Position numbers and translations under genes: made by a program. Positions 1-6,704 of a DNA stretch of 17,003 bases are shown one piece after another; position 1 is the stretch's first letter, and each line of letters starts with the position of its first letter. The notes under the pieces were generated by a model, which saw only the letters and a program-made list of their open reading frames with translations, had not been told where the DNA came from and searched no databases. Source of the DNA: Clostridia bacterium (GTDB lineage Bacteria > Bacillota > Clostridia > Saccharofermentanales > Saccharofermentanaceae); the NCBI GenBank assembly GCA_017881645.1, contig JADGQQ010000005.1, positions 1-17,003 on the forward strand, written 5' to 3'.

Positions 1-644
1 GAAATAACAAATGGAACCGGATACCGGCTGTTGTTTACCCGGATCGTCGGTCCCGTGCAAGTAATGCTTGTTGTACAGACTATGCGCTCCCCGTTGATTG
101 ACATGGCTGTCGCACCGGAAGCCTTAAGCAGATCGACAACATATTGGACATCCTGTGAGTGAATCAGACTATATTGCGTAATGTCATTTGGATCCGTAAC
201 GGATGAATCGTTTAACGTAACAATGACTCCTTCACCGGATACGGATGTAAGCCCTGCAAGCCTTCTTGCATCCGCTAACGATTGGGCCAGCGCAGAAAAG
301 CCCTGTTCTTTCAGCACGTTTTCTGTAAGTGTATCTTTTTGATCCGACAACAGATCATTGTCAGATTTCAGCTGTGTGTGTTTTTCACGCAAATCGACAA
401 GCTGCTTCTGATATGCAGAATAGTTTTCTTTGGAAACTGTATATTTCTTTTGAATGGAAATGCCTTCGCGTATCTGAATCGATATGATGGTACCCATCAT
501 CAGAAGCAGAATCATCAGCAAAATACTCTCCGCGCGTCTCCGCGAACTCGCTGTGGCTTGATTCCCCGGCACAGGAAGATCATCATGCCCTATTTTTGCA
601 TGGAGTTCATAAGGATCCAAATCTGTCGATTTTTTATCTGCCAT
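1..644 (-). CDS. DUF881 family membrane-anchored protein (C-terminus cut by window edge)
   Basis: The minus-strand frame stays open for 214 codons from an ATG at 644 to the left edge, so the C-terminus is missing. The protein has a polar N-terminus of about 37 residues, one membrane segment at about 40-58 (rich in I, L and M), a polar coiled-coil-like stretch at about 62-112, and then the DUF881 domain. I recognise that domain from GEGVIVTLNDS (137-147), the following H-x2-D-V-x4-D-L-L-x-A-S-G-A region, and AMSINGERI (180-188). The family is close to YlxW/YlxX of Bacillus, which lie near cell-division genes; its biochemical role is unknown. It is probably anchored in the membrane with the domain outside. 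It follows the rluD-like gene by 8 bases. No well-spaced ribosome site precedes the ATG: GGAG at 662-665 is 17 bases away. Translation may therefore depend on the upstream gene, or the true start may differ. Confidence 0.85.
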   Translation of the reverse strand, partial: MADKKSTDLDPYELHAKIGHDDLPVPGNQATASSRRRAESILLMILLLMMGTIISIQIREGISIQKKYTVSKENYSAYQKQLVDLREKHTQLKSDNDLLSDQKDTLTENVLKEQGFSALAQSLADARRLAGLTSVSGEGVIVTLNDSSVTDPNDITQYSLIHSQDVQYVVDLLKASGATAMSINGERIVCTTSITCTGPTIRVNNSRYPVPFVI

Positions 645-652
645 CAGAATTA

Positions 653-1585
653 TTATGCTTTCTCCGTCTTCATCGGCATCGTATCTGCGCGAAGTGTTTC
701 AATGAGAGTCTGATAGTATTGCGGAAGATCAATTTCAATGTCGATGCGCTTACCTGTGGATGGATGGACAAATGACAGCGACTTACTGTGAAGTGCCTGC
801 CCGACCATGCCAAAAGTGGGTCTTCTCGAAGCGTAAATCGGATCGCCGATCGCCGGATGGCCGATAAACGATAAATGTGAGCGAATCTGGTGTGTTCTGC
901 CCGTTTCAAGTACGATGGCAAGATCTGTTGCATTCGGAAAACGTTCAACGACTTCAAAATGTGTAATAGATGGTTTGCCGTCCGCCTTGACAGTCATTCT
1001 TCTCCGGTCTGAATGGGATCTTCCGATCGGTGCGTCAATCGTTCCTTTGTCGGAATCCAGAACACCATATACGCAGCAGCGATATTTTCTGACCACTTCG
1101 TGAGCTGCAATCATTTTTGCCATTTTTTCATGAATCTCATTGTTCTTGACAGCAATTAAAAGTCCCGAAGTATCTTTGTCTATCCGGTGAATAATTCCGG
1201 GACGGATTACACCGTTCAAGTCAGACAGTTGGCCTTTGCAGTAGTACAGCAGGGCATTAACCAATGTTCCGGAAAAATGGCCGGCCGCCGGATGAACCAC
1301 CATACCCTGCGGTTTATTGATAACAAGCAGGTCATGATCTTCATATACAATATCCAGAGGGATATTTTCCGGCAGTGTATCAGTAATTTGAGGAGCCGGC
1401 ATATCAATTTGAATGTGCGAACCGATAACGGTTTTTGCGGAAGGTTTCACCTGTTTTCCGTCGACACATATCAGGCCTTCCGAAATAAGAGTAACGGCAT
1501 AGGATCTCGAAATATCCGGTACAAACTCAGCAATATAGGAATCAAGCCGGACATTGGATTTTTCAACAGTAATTTCATACATCAT
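653..1585 (-). CDS. rluD: RluD-type 23S rRNA pseudouridine synthase
   Basis: The 310-residue protein should convert uridines in large-subunit rRNA to pseudouridine in the cytoplasm. An S4 RNA-binding domain fills about residues 1-60 (VRLDSYIAEF, then SRSYAVTLISEGLICVDGK). The catalytic domain follows, with the hallmark HRIDKDTSGLLIAVKN, in which Asp136 is the expected catalytic aspartate. A later ETGRTHQIRSHLSFIGHPAIGDPIYA block is the conserved RluA/RluD C-terminal motif. Length and layout are normal. The start codon lies inside the end of lspA (11-base overlap). GGGAAG about 10 bases upstream serves either of the two adjacent ATG codons. The lspA-then-synthase order matches Bacillus lspA-ylyB. 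The family is certain; the exact target uridines cannot be read from the sequence. A second paralog is encoded at 9219-10103. Confidence 0.93.
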   Translation of the reverse strand: MMYEITVEKSNVRLDSYIAEFVPDISRSYAVTLISEGLICVDGKQVKPSAKTVIGSHIQIDMPAPQITDTLPENIPLDIVYEDHDLLVINKPQGMVVHPAAGHFSGTLVNALLYYCKGQLSDLNGVIRPGIIHRIDKDTSGLLIAVKNNEIHEKMAKMIAAHEVVRKYRCCVYGVLDSDKGTIDAPIGRSHSDRRRMTVKADGKPSITHFEVVERFPNATDLAIVLETGRTHQIRSHLSFIGHPAIGDPIYASRRPTFGMVGQALHSKSLSFVHPSTGKRIDIEIDLPQYYQTLIETLRADTMPMKTEKA

Positions 1586-2114
1586 TTGATGGGTTCTTCC
1601 CTTCTGAATCTAAAGAAACGGATGAACTGTCGATTTTTCTGTTCGCATCGGCAGTAAAGAGCTTCTTATCAAATAGCATAAGCACAGCAAGTAAAAATGA
1701 ACCGACAACAATACACATATCGGCCAGGTTAAAGATCGGAAACGTATAAGAACCAAAAGAAAACATCAAAAAGTCAATGACGGCACGCGCATGGATCCTG
1801 TCGATCATGTTTCCGATCGTTCCGGAAACCAGCAAAGCCAAAGCAAAGCGAATCCAATTAATATCGCGTTTCCGGAACCGGAAAATGAATACCAGAAGAA
1901 TCACGGAAACGATGATTGAAATGCCGGATAAGAGAAATATCCCCCAGCTCCTCTCAGCCAGAAAACTGAAAGCACCGCCGGAATTCAAATAATACGTTAT
2001 TGAAAAAAATCCGTGGATAACAGGCTGAATTTGATGAAGTTCAACATTCTGAGAAACTACATACTTGATAAATTGATCGAGGCCAACCATTATGACAATG
2101 AACAGATACAGCAT
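1575..2114 (-). CDS. lspA: Lipoprotein signal peptidase (signal peptidase II)
   Basis: This is an integral membrane aspartic protease that removes the signal peptide from diacylglyceryl-modified prolipoproteins. With the ATG at 2114 it has 179 residues, slightly above the usual 150-170 because of a polar C-terminal tail of about 25 residues rich in Ser and Asp. Four membrane segments are visible. The conserved motifs are LDQFIKY near residue 12, NSGGAFSF near 44, GNMIDRI (catalytic Asp near 105) and FPIFNLADMCIVVG (catalytic Asp near 132). A TTG 21 bases upstream keeps the frame open, but the ATG is preferred: AAAGGA lies about 12 bases before it, and MLYLFIVIMVGLDQ is the normal family N-terminus. 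It lies 30 bases after ymdB and overlaps the rluD-like gene by 11 bases. Confidence 0.95.
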   Translation of the reverse strand: MLYLFIVIMVGLDQFIKYVVSQNVELHQIQPVIHGFFSITYYLNSGGAFSFLAERSWGIFLLSGISIIVSVILLVFIFRFRKRDINWIRFALALLVSGTIGNMIDRIHARAVIDFLMFSFGSYTFPIFNLADMCIVVGSFLLAVLMLFDKKLFTADANRKIDSSSVSLDSEGKNPSNDV

Positions 2115-2144
2115 AATTTTTGTATTTCCTTTCAAATTAAATAA

Positions 2145-2933
2145 TTAGGTCTCGAACCACTGGATTCTTTCGATATGCATACATTTCCCTTTGACCGGAT
2201 CCACCTCAGCAAATACGGCATTGATCATTGCAGTCCCGGCTGCAGTCTCATATACACCCGGCAATTGTTCTACAAGACGCCGCAGTGATACTTCCACATC
2301 CATTCCCAGAACACTGTTGACGGCTCCTGTCATACCTGCATCCGTTATGTGACCCGTGCCTCTTTCAAGAATCTTCTCATCTGCTGTCTGTACATGTGTA
2401 TGGGTACCGATTACCAGAGAAACTCTTCCGTCCAGATAGTAACCCATTGCAACTTTTTCGGATGTTGCCTCAGCGTGAAAATCCACAAGAACCATCGAAG
2501 CGCCGAGAGCCGTCTTATAGGCTGACAGCAGACGGTCCGCTGCGGCATAGGGCGAGTCACACGGATCCATACCAACGCGGCCCAATAAATTGAGAATCAG
2601 CAGCTTTCCTTTTTCTCCTGCGTCAAACAGTGCATAATCAAACCCCGGCCAAGATGCAGTAACATTGGCCGGACGGACGATTCGTTTTTCAGACTCGATA
2701 AATCGAAAAAGATCAGCTCTTGCAAACGTATGGTTTCCCATGGTTATGATATCGACGCCGAAAGAAAAAAGATCGTTGGCTATCGGATTTGTTAATCCGA
2801 AGCCAGCCGCAGCATTCTCCGCGTTTGCAATGCAAACATCGATCGAGTACTTTTTGCGCAACTCGGCAAGCTTGTCCTTCAGAATCCTTCTGCCCGGCTG
2901 ACCGACGATATCGCCGATAAAAAGTATATTCAA
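2145..2933 (-). CDS. ymdB: YmdB-type metallophosphoesterase (2',3'-cyclic nucleotide phosphodiesterase family)
   Basis: The protein of about 262 residues belongs to the TIGR00282/YmdB family of dinuclear-metal phosphoesterases. In Bacillus the enzyme hydrolyses cyclic nucleotides and influences biofilm and motility. The metal-binding motifs are all visible: FIGDIVGQPGRR at the N-terminus, CIANAENAAAGFGL near residue 37, ITMGNHTF near 65, LVDFHAEATSEK near 150 and VIGTHTHVQTAD near 175. I prefer the TTG at 2931-2933, which gives MNILFIGDIVG, matching the family start. It is preceded by the G-rich site at 2937-2944. A GTG at 2937-2939 would add two residues but sits inside that site. In Bacillus this gene is the neighbour of rny; here the order is kept but a strong terminator lies between them. 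It heads the ymdB-lspA-rluD-DUF881 operon. Confidence 0.93.
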   Translation of the reverse strand: MNILFIGDIVGQPGRRILKDKLAELRKKYSIDVCIANAENAAAGFGLTNPIANDLFSFGVDIITMGNHTFARADLFRFIESEKRIVRPANVTASWPGFDYALFDAGEKGKLLILNLLGRVGMDPCDSPYAAADRLLSAYKTALGASMVLVDFHAEATSEKVAMGYYLDGRVSLVIGTHTHVQTADEKILERGTGHITDAGMTGAVNSVLGMDVEVSLRRLVEQLPGVYETAAGTAMINAVFAEVDPVKGKCMHIERIQWFET

Positions 2934-2936
2934 GGG

Positions 2937-2944
2937 CACCCCCC
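2937..2944 (-). promoter_or_regulatory. G-rich ribosome binding site of ymdB
   Basis: The minus strand reads GGGGGGTG three bases before TTG. It can pair with the anti-Shine-Dalgarno GGAGGTG complement if a G:U wobble is allowed at the usual A position. It favours the TTG start over the GTG that lies within it. Confidence 0.5.
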
Positions 2945-2959
2945 AATATCTTCATGCGA

Positions 2960-2965
2960 ATAATA
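2960..2965 (-). promoter_or_regulatory. Candidate -10 box for the ymdB operon
   Basis: The minus strand reads TATTAT (five of six to TATAAT) about 26 bases before the ymdB TTG and just after the rny terminator. The -35 region falls on the terminator T-tract and does not match TTGACA. It is offered because a promoter or read-through is needed here, not because the match is strong. Confidence 0.25.
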
Positions 2966-2981
2966 CCTGATTATTTTACCA

Positions 2982-3028
2982 TAAAAAAAGCGTTCTATCT
3001 TCGTTTCTCATGGAAGATAGAACGCTTT
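2982..3028 (-). terminator. Strong Rho-independent terminator of rny
   Basis: Arms at 2987-3002 and 3013-3028 are perfectly complementary over 16 bases with a 10-base loop. On the minus strand the hairpin is followed by seven T (2983-2989). It begins 32 bases after the rny stop codon. On the plus strand no T-tract follows, so it acts in one direction only. Confidence 0.93.
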
Positions 3029-3060
3029 GACTAAGGATCGTACTTCAGAAAAGGGAAAAA

Positions 3061-4638
3061 TCACTTCGCATACTCAGTAGCTCGTGTCTCCCGAATGATA
3101 CTAACCTTAATTTGTCCGGGATAATCAAGCTCTTCTTCAATCCTTTTACAGATTTCTCTGGCTTTGAGAATCATGTCCGGATCTCCTACGATTTCCGGCT
3201 TGACCATGACGCGAATTTCACGTCCGGCCTGTATGGCGTATGATTTCTCAACTCCTTCAAAGCTTGTGGCAATTTCTTCAAGTTTTTGGATACGCTTGAT
3301 ATACGTCTCCAGATTTTCGCGCCTTGCACCGGGTCTTGCAGCAGATATTGCATCAGCGGCTGCCACAAGTACGGCAATCAGTGTCTCAGCTTCCACGTCA
3401 CCATGGTGAGACATAATGGCGTTAATAACGTCGGGTGATTCTTTATAACGTCGGGCTATGTCGGCGCCCAACTCAATATGAGAGCCTTCCATCTCGAAAT
3501 CGGCCGCTTTGCCAATATCGTGAAGAAGACCTGCCCGTTTGGCCAGAGTAACATCAAACCCAAGTTCTGCGGCCATCATGCCCGTAATCCAGCATACCTC
3601 AATGGAGTGCTGAAGAACATTCTGTCCGTAACTTGTACGGTAACGGAGACGCCCGAGATATTTGATGATCTCAGGATGGAGTCCGATAATTCCCGTGTCA
3701 AAAGCTGCGCGTTCACCTTCTGTTTTAATGGTTTGGGCAACTTCCTTCTTTGCTTTTTGTGCCATCTCTTCAATGCGAGCGGGATGGATACGTCCATCCA
3801 CAATCAGTTTTTCAATTGTCAGTCTTGCAATTTCTCTTCGAATAGGATCAAAACTCGAAAGAATGACCGCCTCGGGCGTATCATCAATAATCAAGTCAAC
3901 ACCTGTAATCGTCTCAATTGCACGAATATTCCGACCTTCGCGTCCGATGATACGACCCTTCATTTCATCATTAGGCAGAGAAACGACGGATACAGTTACC
4001 TCGGATACATAATCGGAAGCATACCTCTGAATGGAACTGACGATGATGTCTTTGGCCTTTCTGTCAGCTTCGGCACGGGTCTGCTCTTCCATTTGTTTCA
4101 GAAGAGTAGCCATGTCATGGCTGTATTCAAGTCGGGCCTGATCAAGGACCAGGTTCTTTGCATCTTCAACCGTAAGGCTGGAAATACGTTCAAGCTCGAG
4201 AACCTTTTGTCTTTCCAAATCACGTGCATGTTCTTCCATTGCGAGCACATCGCTTACGCGCATATCAAGCGCATCTTCTTTCTGCTCAAGTCCCTCCAGT
4301 TTTTTATCCAGAGTTTCTTCCTTCTGGTCAATTCTATGCCGTTCTTTGGCAAGATCTGTCTTTCTTTCGCGAACATCACGTTCTAAATCGACCTTCGCTT
4401 TTGTAATTTCTTCTTTTGCCTGCAAAAGAAGTTCTCTTTTTCTGCTCTCTGCAGATCTCTGTGCTTCGCCGACGAGCTTTTCAGCATCCGCTTCGGCTTT
4501 TACAATGTCTTCCTGCAATTTCTTCTGCCGTAAGGATAATCCCTTGCGAAAGTAAAAAACAGCTGCAACGACACCGATGATCACACCTACAAGAGCAGCA
4601 ATTCCAATGAACCACTTATCTATGGTACTCACCCCCAA
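3061..4638 (-). CDS. rny: Ribonuclease Y
   Basis: RNase Y is the membrane-anchored endoribonuclease that starts mRNA decay in many Firmicutes. The 525-residue frame shows the full family layout: a membrane segment at about 9-30, a long charged coiled coil at about 35-195, a KH domain around IIGREGRNIRAIETITGVDL (230-249), and an HD domain with H344 (LQHSIEV) and LLHDIGKA (H373, D374), followed by SHHGDVE near 410. Length is normal (about 520 in Bacillus). The start is unsettled. TTG at 4636-4638 and GTG at 4630-4632 are the only ordinary start codons before the membrane segment. Neither has a spaced ribosome site, because the best site (4629-4636) overlaps both and points to an ATA at 4621-4623. 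The longest frame is given here. It is monocistronic, with its own promoter and terminator. Confidence 0.96.
   Translation of the reverse strand: MGVSTIDKWFIGIAALVGVIIGVVAAVFYFRKGLSLRQKKLQEDIVKAEADAEKLVGEAQRSAESRKRELLLQAKEEITKAKVDLERDVRERKTDLAKERHRIDQKEETLDKKLEGLEQKEDALDMRVSDVLAMEEHARDLERQKVLELERISSLTVEDAKNLVLDQARLEYSHDMATLLKQMEEQTRAEADRKAKDIIVSSIQRYASDYVSEVTVSVVSLPNDEMKGRIIGREGRNIRAIETITGVDLIIDDTPEAVILSSFDPIRREIARLTIEKLIVDGRIHPARIEEMAQKAKKEVAQTIKTEGERAAFDTGIIGLHPEIIKYLGRLRYRTSYGQNVLQHSIEVCWITGMMAAELGFDVTLAKRAGLLHDIGKAADFEMEGSHIELGADIARRYKESPDVINAIMSHHGDVEAETLIAVLVAAADAISAARPGARRENLETYIKRIQKLEEIATSFEGVEKSYAIQAGREIRVMVKPEIVGDPDMILKAREICKRIEEELDYPGQIKVSIIRETRATEYAK
4629..4636 (-). promoter_or_regulatory. 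Ribosome binding site of rny that bypasses the TTG and GTG codons
   Basis: The minus strand reads GGGGGTGA, one G for A away from the ideal GGAGGTGA. Five bases later comes ATA (4621-4623), in the rny frame. TTG (4636-4638) and GTG (4630-4632) overlap this site and so are poorly placed to be served by it. Confidence 0.5.
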
Positions 4639-4693
4639 TATTCTATTTTCAAGTTACGAATTTTTGCACAAATTATGAATAAGCACGATATAC

Positions 4694-4723
4694 ATTTTAA
4701 TAATTATGCGATACGTATGTCAA
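4694..4723 (-). promoter_or_regulatory. Sigma-A-type promoter of rny
   Basis: On the minus strand a perfect -35 TTGACA (4718-4723) is followed by 18 bases and TAAAAT (4694-4699, five of six to TATAAT). Transcription would start near 4687, leaving a leader of about 50-65 bases before rny. A 15-base palindrome (4735-4749) lies just upstream of the -35 box. Confidence 0.75.
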
Positions 4724-4734
4724 CTCTTTTGTTT

Positions 4735-4749
4735 GTTTGAGGGTCAAAC
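4735..4749. repeat. Short perfect palindrome upstream of the rny promoter
   Basis: GTTTGA (4735-4740) and TCAAAC (4744-4749) are perfectly inverted around GGG. On the plus strand TTTTT follows at once, but no plus-strand gene ends nearby. The site lies 11 bases upstream of the rny -35 box, so an operator role is possible but unproven. Confidence 0.4.
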
Positions 4750-4791
4750 TTTTTACATTTCGCTATATTTTTGAATTTTTGATATCTATAT

Positions 4792-4831
4792 TTAAAAAGA
4801 AACCGGACTGGATCGTAAAATCCTGTCCGGT
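4792..4831 (-). terminator. Rho-independent terminator of the hydCBA operon
   Basis: The outer stem pairs ACCGGAC (4802-4808) with GTCCGGT (4825-4831). After one T:T mismatch the inner stem pairs GGAT with ATCC, around a six-base loop. On the minus strand the hairpin is followed by TTCTTTTT. It begins 50 bases after the hydA stop codon. Confidence 0.88.
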
Positions 4832-4881
4832 CAATTCTTTGTGTATAACTCTTTTGCAGCGAAAAAGAACAGCAACTATTA

Positions 4882-6654
4882 CTATTGCTGATCGACAAGG
4901 CTGTCCGGATAGATTTCTTTTTTGCAGTAATGCGTGTGCAGCAATTCGTGCGCCATATGTCCGTTAGGCTCACCAAGGAAGTCTTTGTAGAGGCTCATCA
5001 CTTCGCTGTTCTTATGACTCTTTCTTTCCGGCATGATTACATCCTCTTCATACAGCGCTTTGGCACGCTCAGCACGAATATCTATGTCCATGAGAACCTG
5101 TGCGGGCTGCTGCGGCTGACCGCCTCCACAAACGCATCCGCCGGAACATCCCATGATTTCAATGAAGGTATAGGACGGTGCAGTTCCTGCACGGATGGCA
5201 TCCAGCAGCTTTCTGGCTCCTGCGGTACTGTGTGCAATAGCGACTTTGACCGGCATTCCGCCCAGAGTAATTTCAGCTTCTTTCACATCAGCCGCTACAC
5301 CACGCACTATCTTGTATTCAAATTTCGGAAGATCCTTATCCTCGAGTATGTCCGCGACCGTTCGCAGTGCCGCTTCCATAACTCCGCCCGTTGCTCCGAA
5401 AATGACGCTTGCTCCCGTATACTCGCCGAAAAGATCCATGTCGGGACCTTCGTCGGGAAGTGCCGAAAACTGGATGCCTGCTTCTCGAATCATTCTTGCA
5501 AGTTCGCGTGTGGTAATAACGACATCCACATCCCGCATACCGTCAGAATCACGCAGCTGTTCGCGGGAGGCCTCCGTTTTCTTGGATGTACACGGCATAA
5601 CGGATACCGTAAAGATAGACGAAGGATCAATACCCTTCTTCTGGGCATAATATGTTTTGATCAAAGCGCCTTCCATTTGATGAGGCGACTTGCAGGTAGA
5701 AAGATTCGGAATAAAGTCAGGATAATAGAATTCACAGAAGCGAATCCAGCCCGGAGAACATGATGTGATCATCGGAAGAACTCCGCCGTTTTTAATACGG
5801 CCGAGAAGTTCGGTTCCCTCTTCAATAATCGTTAAGTCGGCTCCGAAGTTGGTGTCATATATTTTGTCTGCACCAAGTCTTCTCATGGCTGCAAACATTT
5901 TCCCGGTGGATCTTGTTCCGATCGGATATCCGAACTCTTCACCGATGGCGGCACGAACGGCCGGCGCTACCTGCATGACAACATGTTTGCTGGGATCATT
6001 GATGGCTTCCCAGACTTTTTCAGTTTCTTCCTTCTCGTGAAGTGCTCCGACCGGGCAGGCAATGATGCACTGACCGCAGTAAATGCAGGGAGCATCCGCC
6101 ATGGATACATCATATGCCGGACCTACACTCGTTGAAAATCCGCGGTTCAGGAATGAGAGAACGCCGATTTCCTGTTTGTTGCATGCTGATACGCAGCGGC
6201 CGCATTTAATACATTTGCTGCCGTCTCTGACGATGGAAAATGACTTATCGTCAAATTTCGAAATGCTTTTTTCGCCCTCATACGTAATGTTACGAATTGC
6301 ATATTCATCCGCAAGCGTCTGCAGTTCGCAGTTGCGGTTACGAATACATGCCAGACAATCCCTGTTATGATCGGATAAGATCATTTCGAGTGTTGATTTG
6401 CGTGTAGCACGCACTTTTTCACTGTTTGTATGAATGATCATTCCTTCACCGACCGGGGTAACGCAGGCAGCCGCAAGAGCACGCGCCTTTTCAATCTCAA
6501 CGAGACACACGCGGCATGCGCCGGCTTCGTTTATGCCCTTCAGAAAGCATAAAGTCGGTATCTTGATTCCTGCCCGTCTGGCTGCATCAAGAACTGTATA
6601 CGTGGCAGGTACCGAAACCTGAACCCCGTCAATGGTAAGATTCACCATATTCAC
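4882..6654 (-). CDS. hydA: [FeFe]-hydrogenase catalytic subunit HydA (NAD(P)H-linked trimeric type)
   Basis: HydA carries the H-cluster that makes or splits H2 in a soluble HydABC complex. Along its 590 residues I see a plant-type [2Fe-2S] domain (C36, C47, C50, C64), the His-Cys cluster motif (H96, C100, C103, C109), two [4Fe-4S] motifs (C148/151/154/158 and C190/193/196/200) and the H-cluster domain. The last has L1 TSCSPGW (297-303), L2 MPCTSKKTE (353-361) and L3 EIMGCSGGCVCGGGQP (499-514). The C-terminal small-subunit-like tail with LYKDFLG and HELLHTHY is complete. L1 has one Cys where many enzymes have two. The start is GTG at 6654 or ATG at 6648; GGAG lies 11 bases before the GTG. It is the last gene of hydCBA, 50 bases after hydB, and a terminator follows. 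NADH versus NADPH use, and bifurcation with ferredoxin, cannot be settled by eye. Confidence 0.95.
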   Translation of the reverse strand: MNMVNLTIDGVQVSVPATYTVLDAARRAGIKIPTLCFLKGINEAGACRVCLVEIEKARALAAACVTPVGEGMIIHTNSEKVRATRKSTLEMILSDHNRDCLACIRNRNCELQTLADEYAIRNITYEGEKSISKFDDKSFSIVRDGSKCIKCGRCVSACNKQEIGVLSFLNRGFSTSVGPAYDVSMADAPCIYCGQCIIACPVGALHEKEETEKVWEAINDPSKHVVMQVAPAVRAAIGEEFGYPIGTRSTGKMFAAMRRLGADKIYDTNFGADLTIIEEGTELLGRIKNGGVLPMITSCSPGWIRFCEFYYPDFIPNLSTCKSPHQMEGALIKTYYAQKKGIDPSSIFTVSVMPCTSKKTEASREQLRDSDGMRDVDVVITTRELARMIREAGIQFSALPDEGPDMDLFGEYTGASVIFGATGGVMEAALRTVADILEDKDLPKFEYKIVRGVAADVKEAEITLGGMPVKVAIAHSTAGARKLLDAIRAGTAPSYTFIEIMGCSGGCVCGGGQPQQPAQVLMDIDIRAERAKALYEEDVIMPERKSHKNSEVMSLYKDFLGEPNGHMAHELLHTHYCKKEIYPDSLVDQQ

Positions 6655-6704
6655 TGCTTTTCACGCTCCTTTTAAAAATGATACCCGTAATTGAACAAGG
6701 ATCA

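Noticed and set aside
282..713. 143-codon plus-strand open frame at the left end
   Set aside because: It is antisense to the DUF881 and rluD-like genes. The minus-strand frame there gives a clear DUF881 protein.
3478..4386. 302-codon plus-strand open frame opposite rny
   Set aside because: It is fully antisense to RNase Y, has no family motifs and no ribosome site, and its composition mirrors the coiled-coil and KH codons of rny.
4885..5763. 292-codon plus-strand open frame opposite hydA
   Set aside because: It lies wholly inside the hydrogenase gene on the other strand and has no recognisable domain or start signal.
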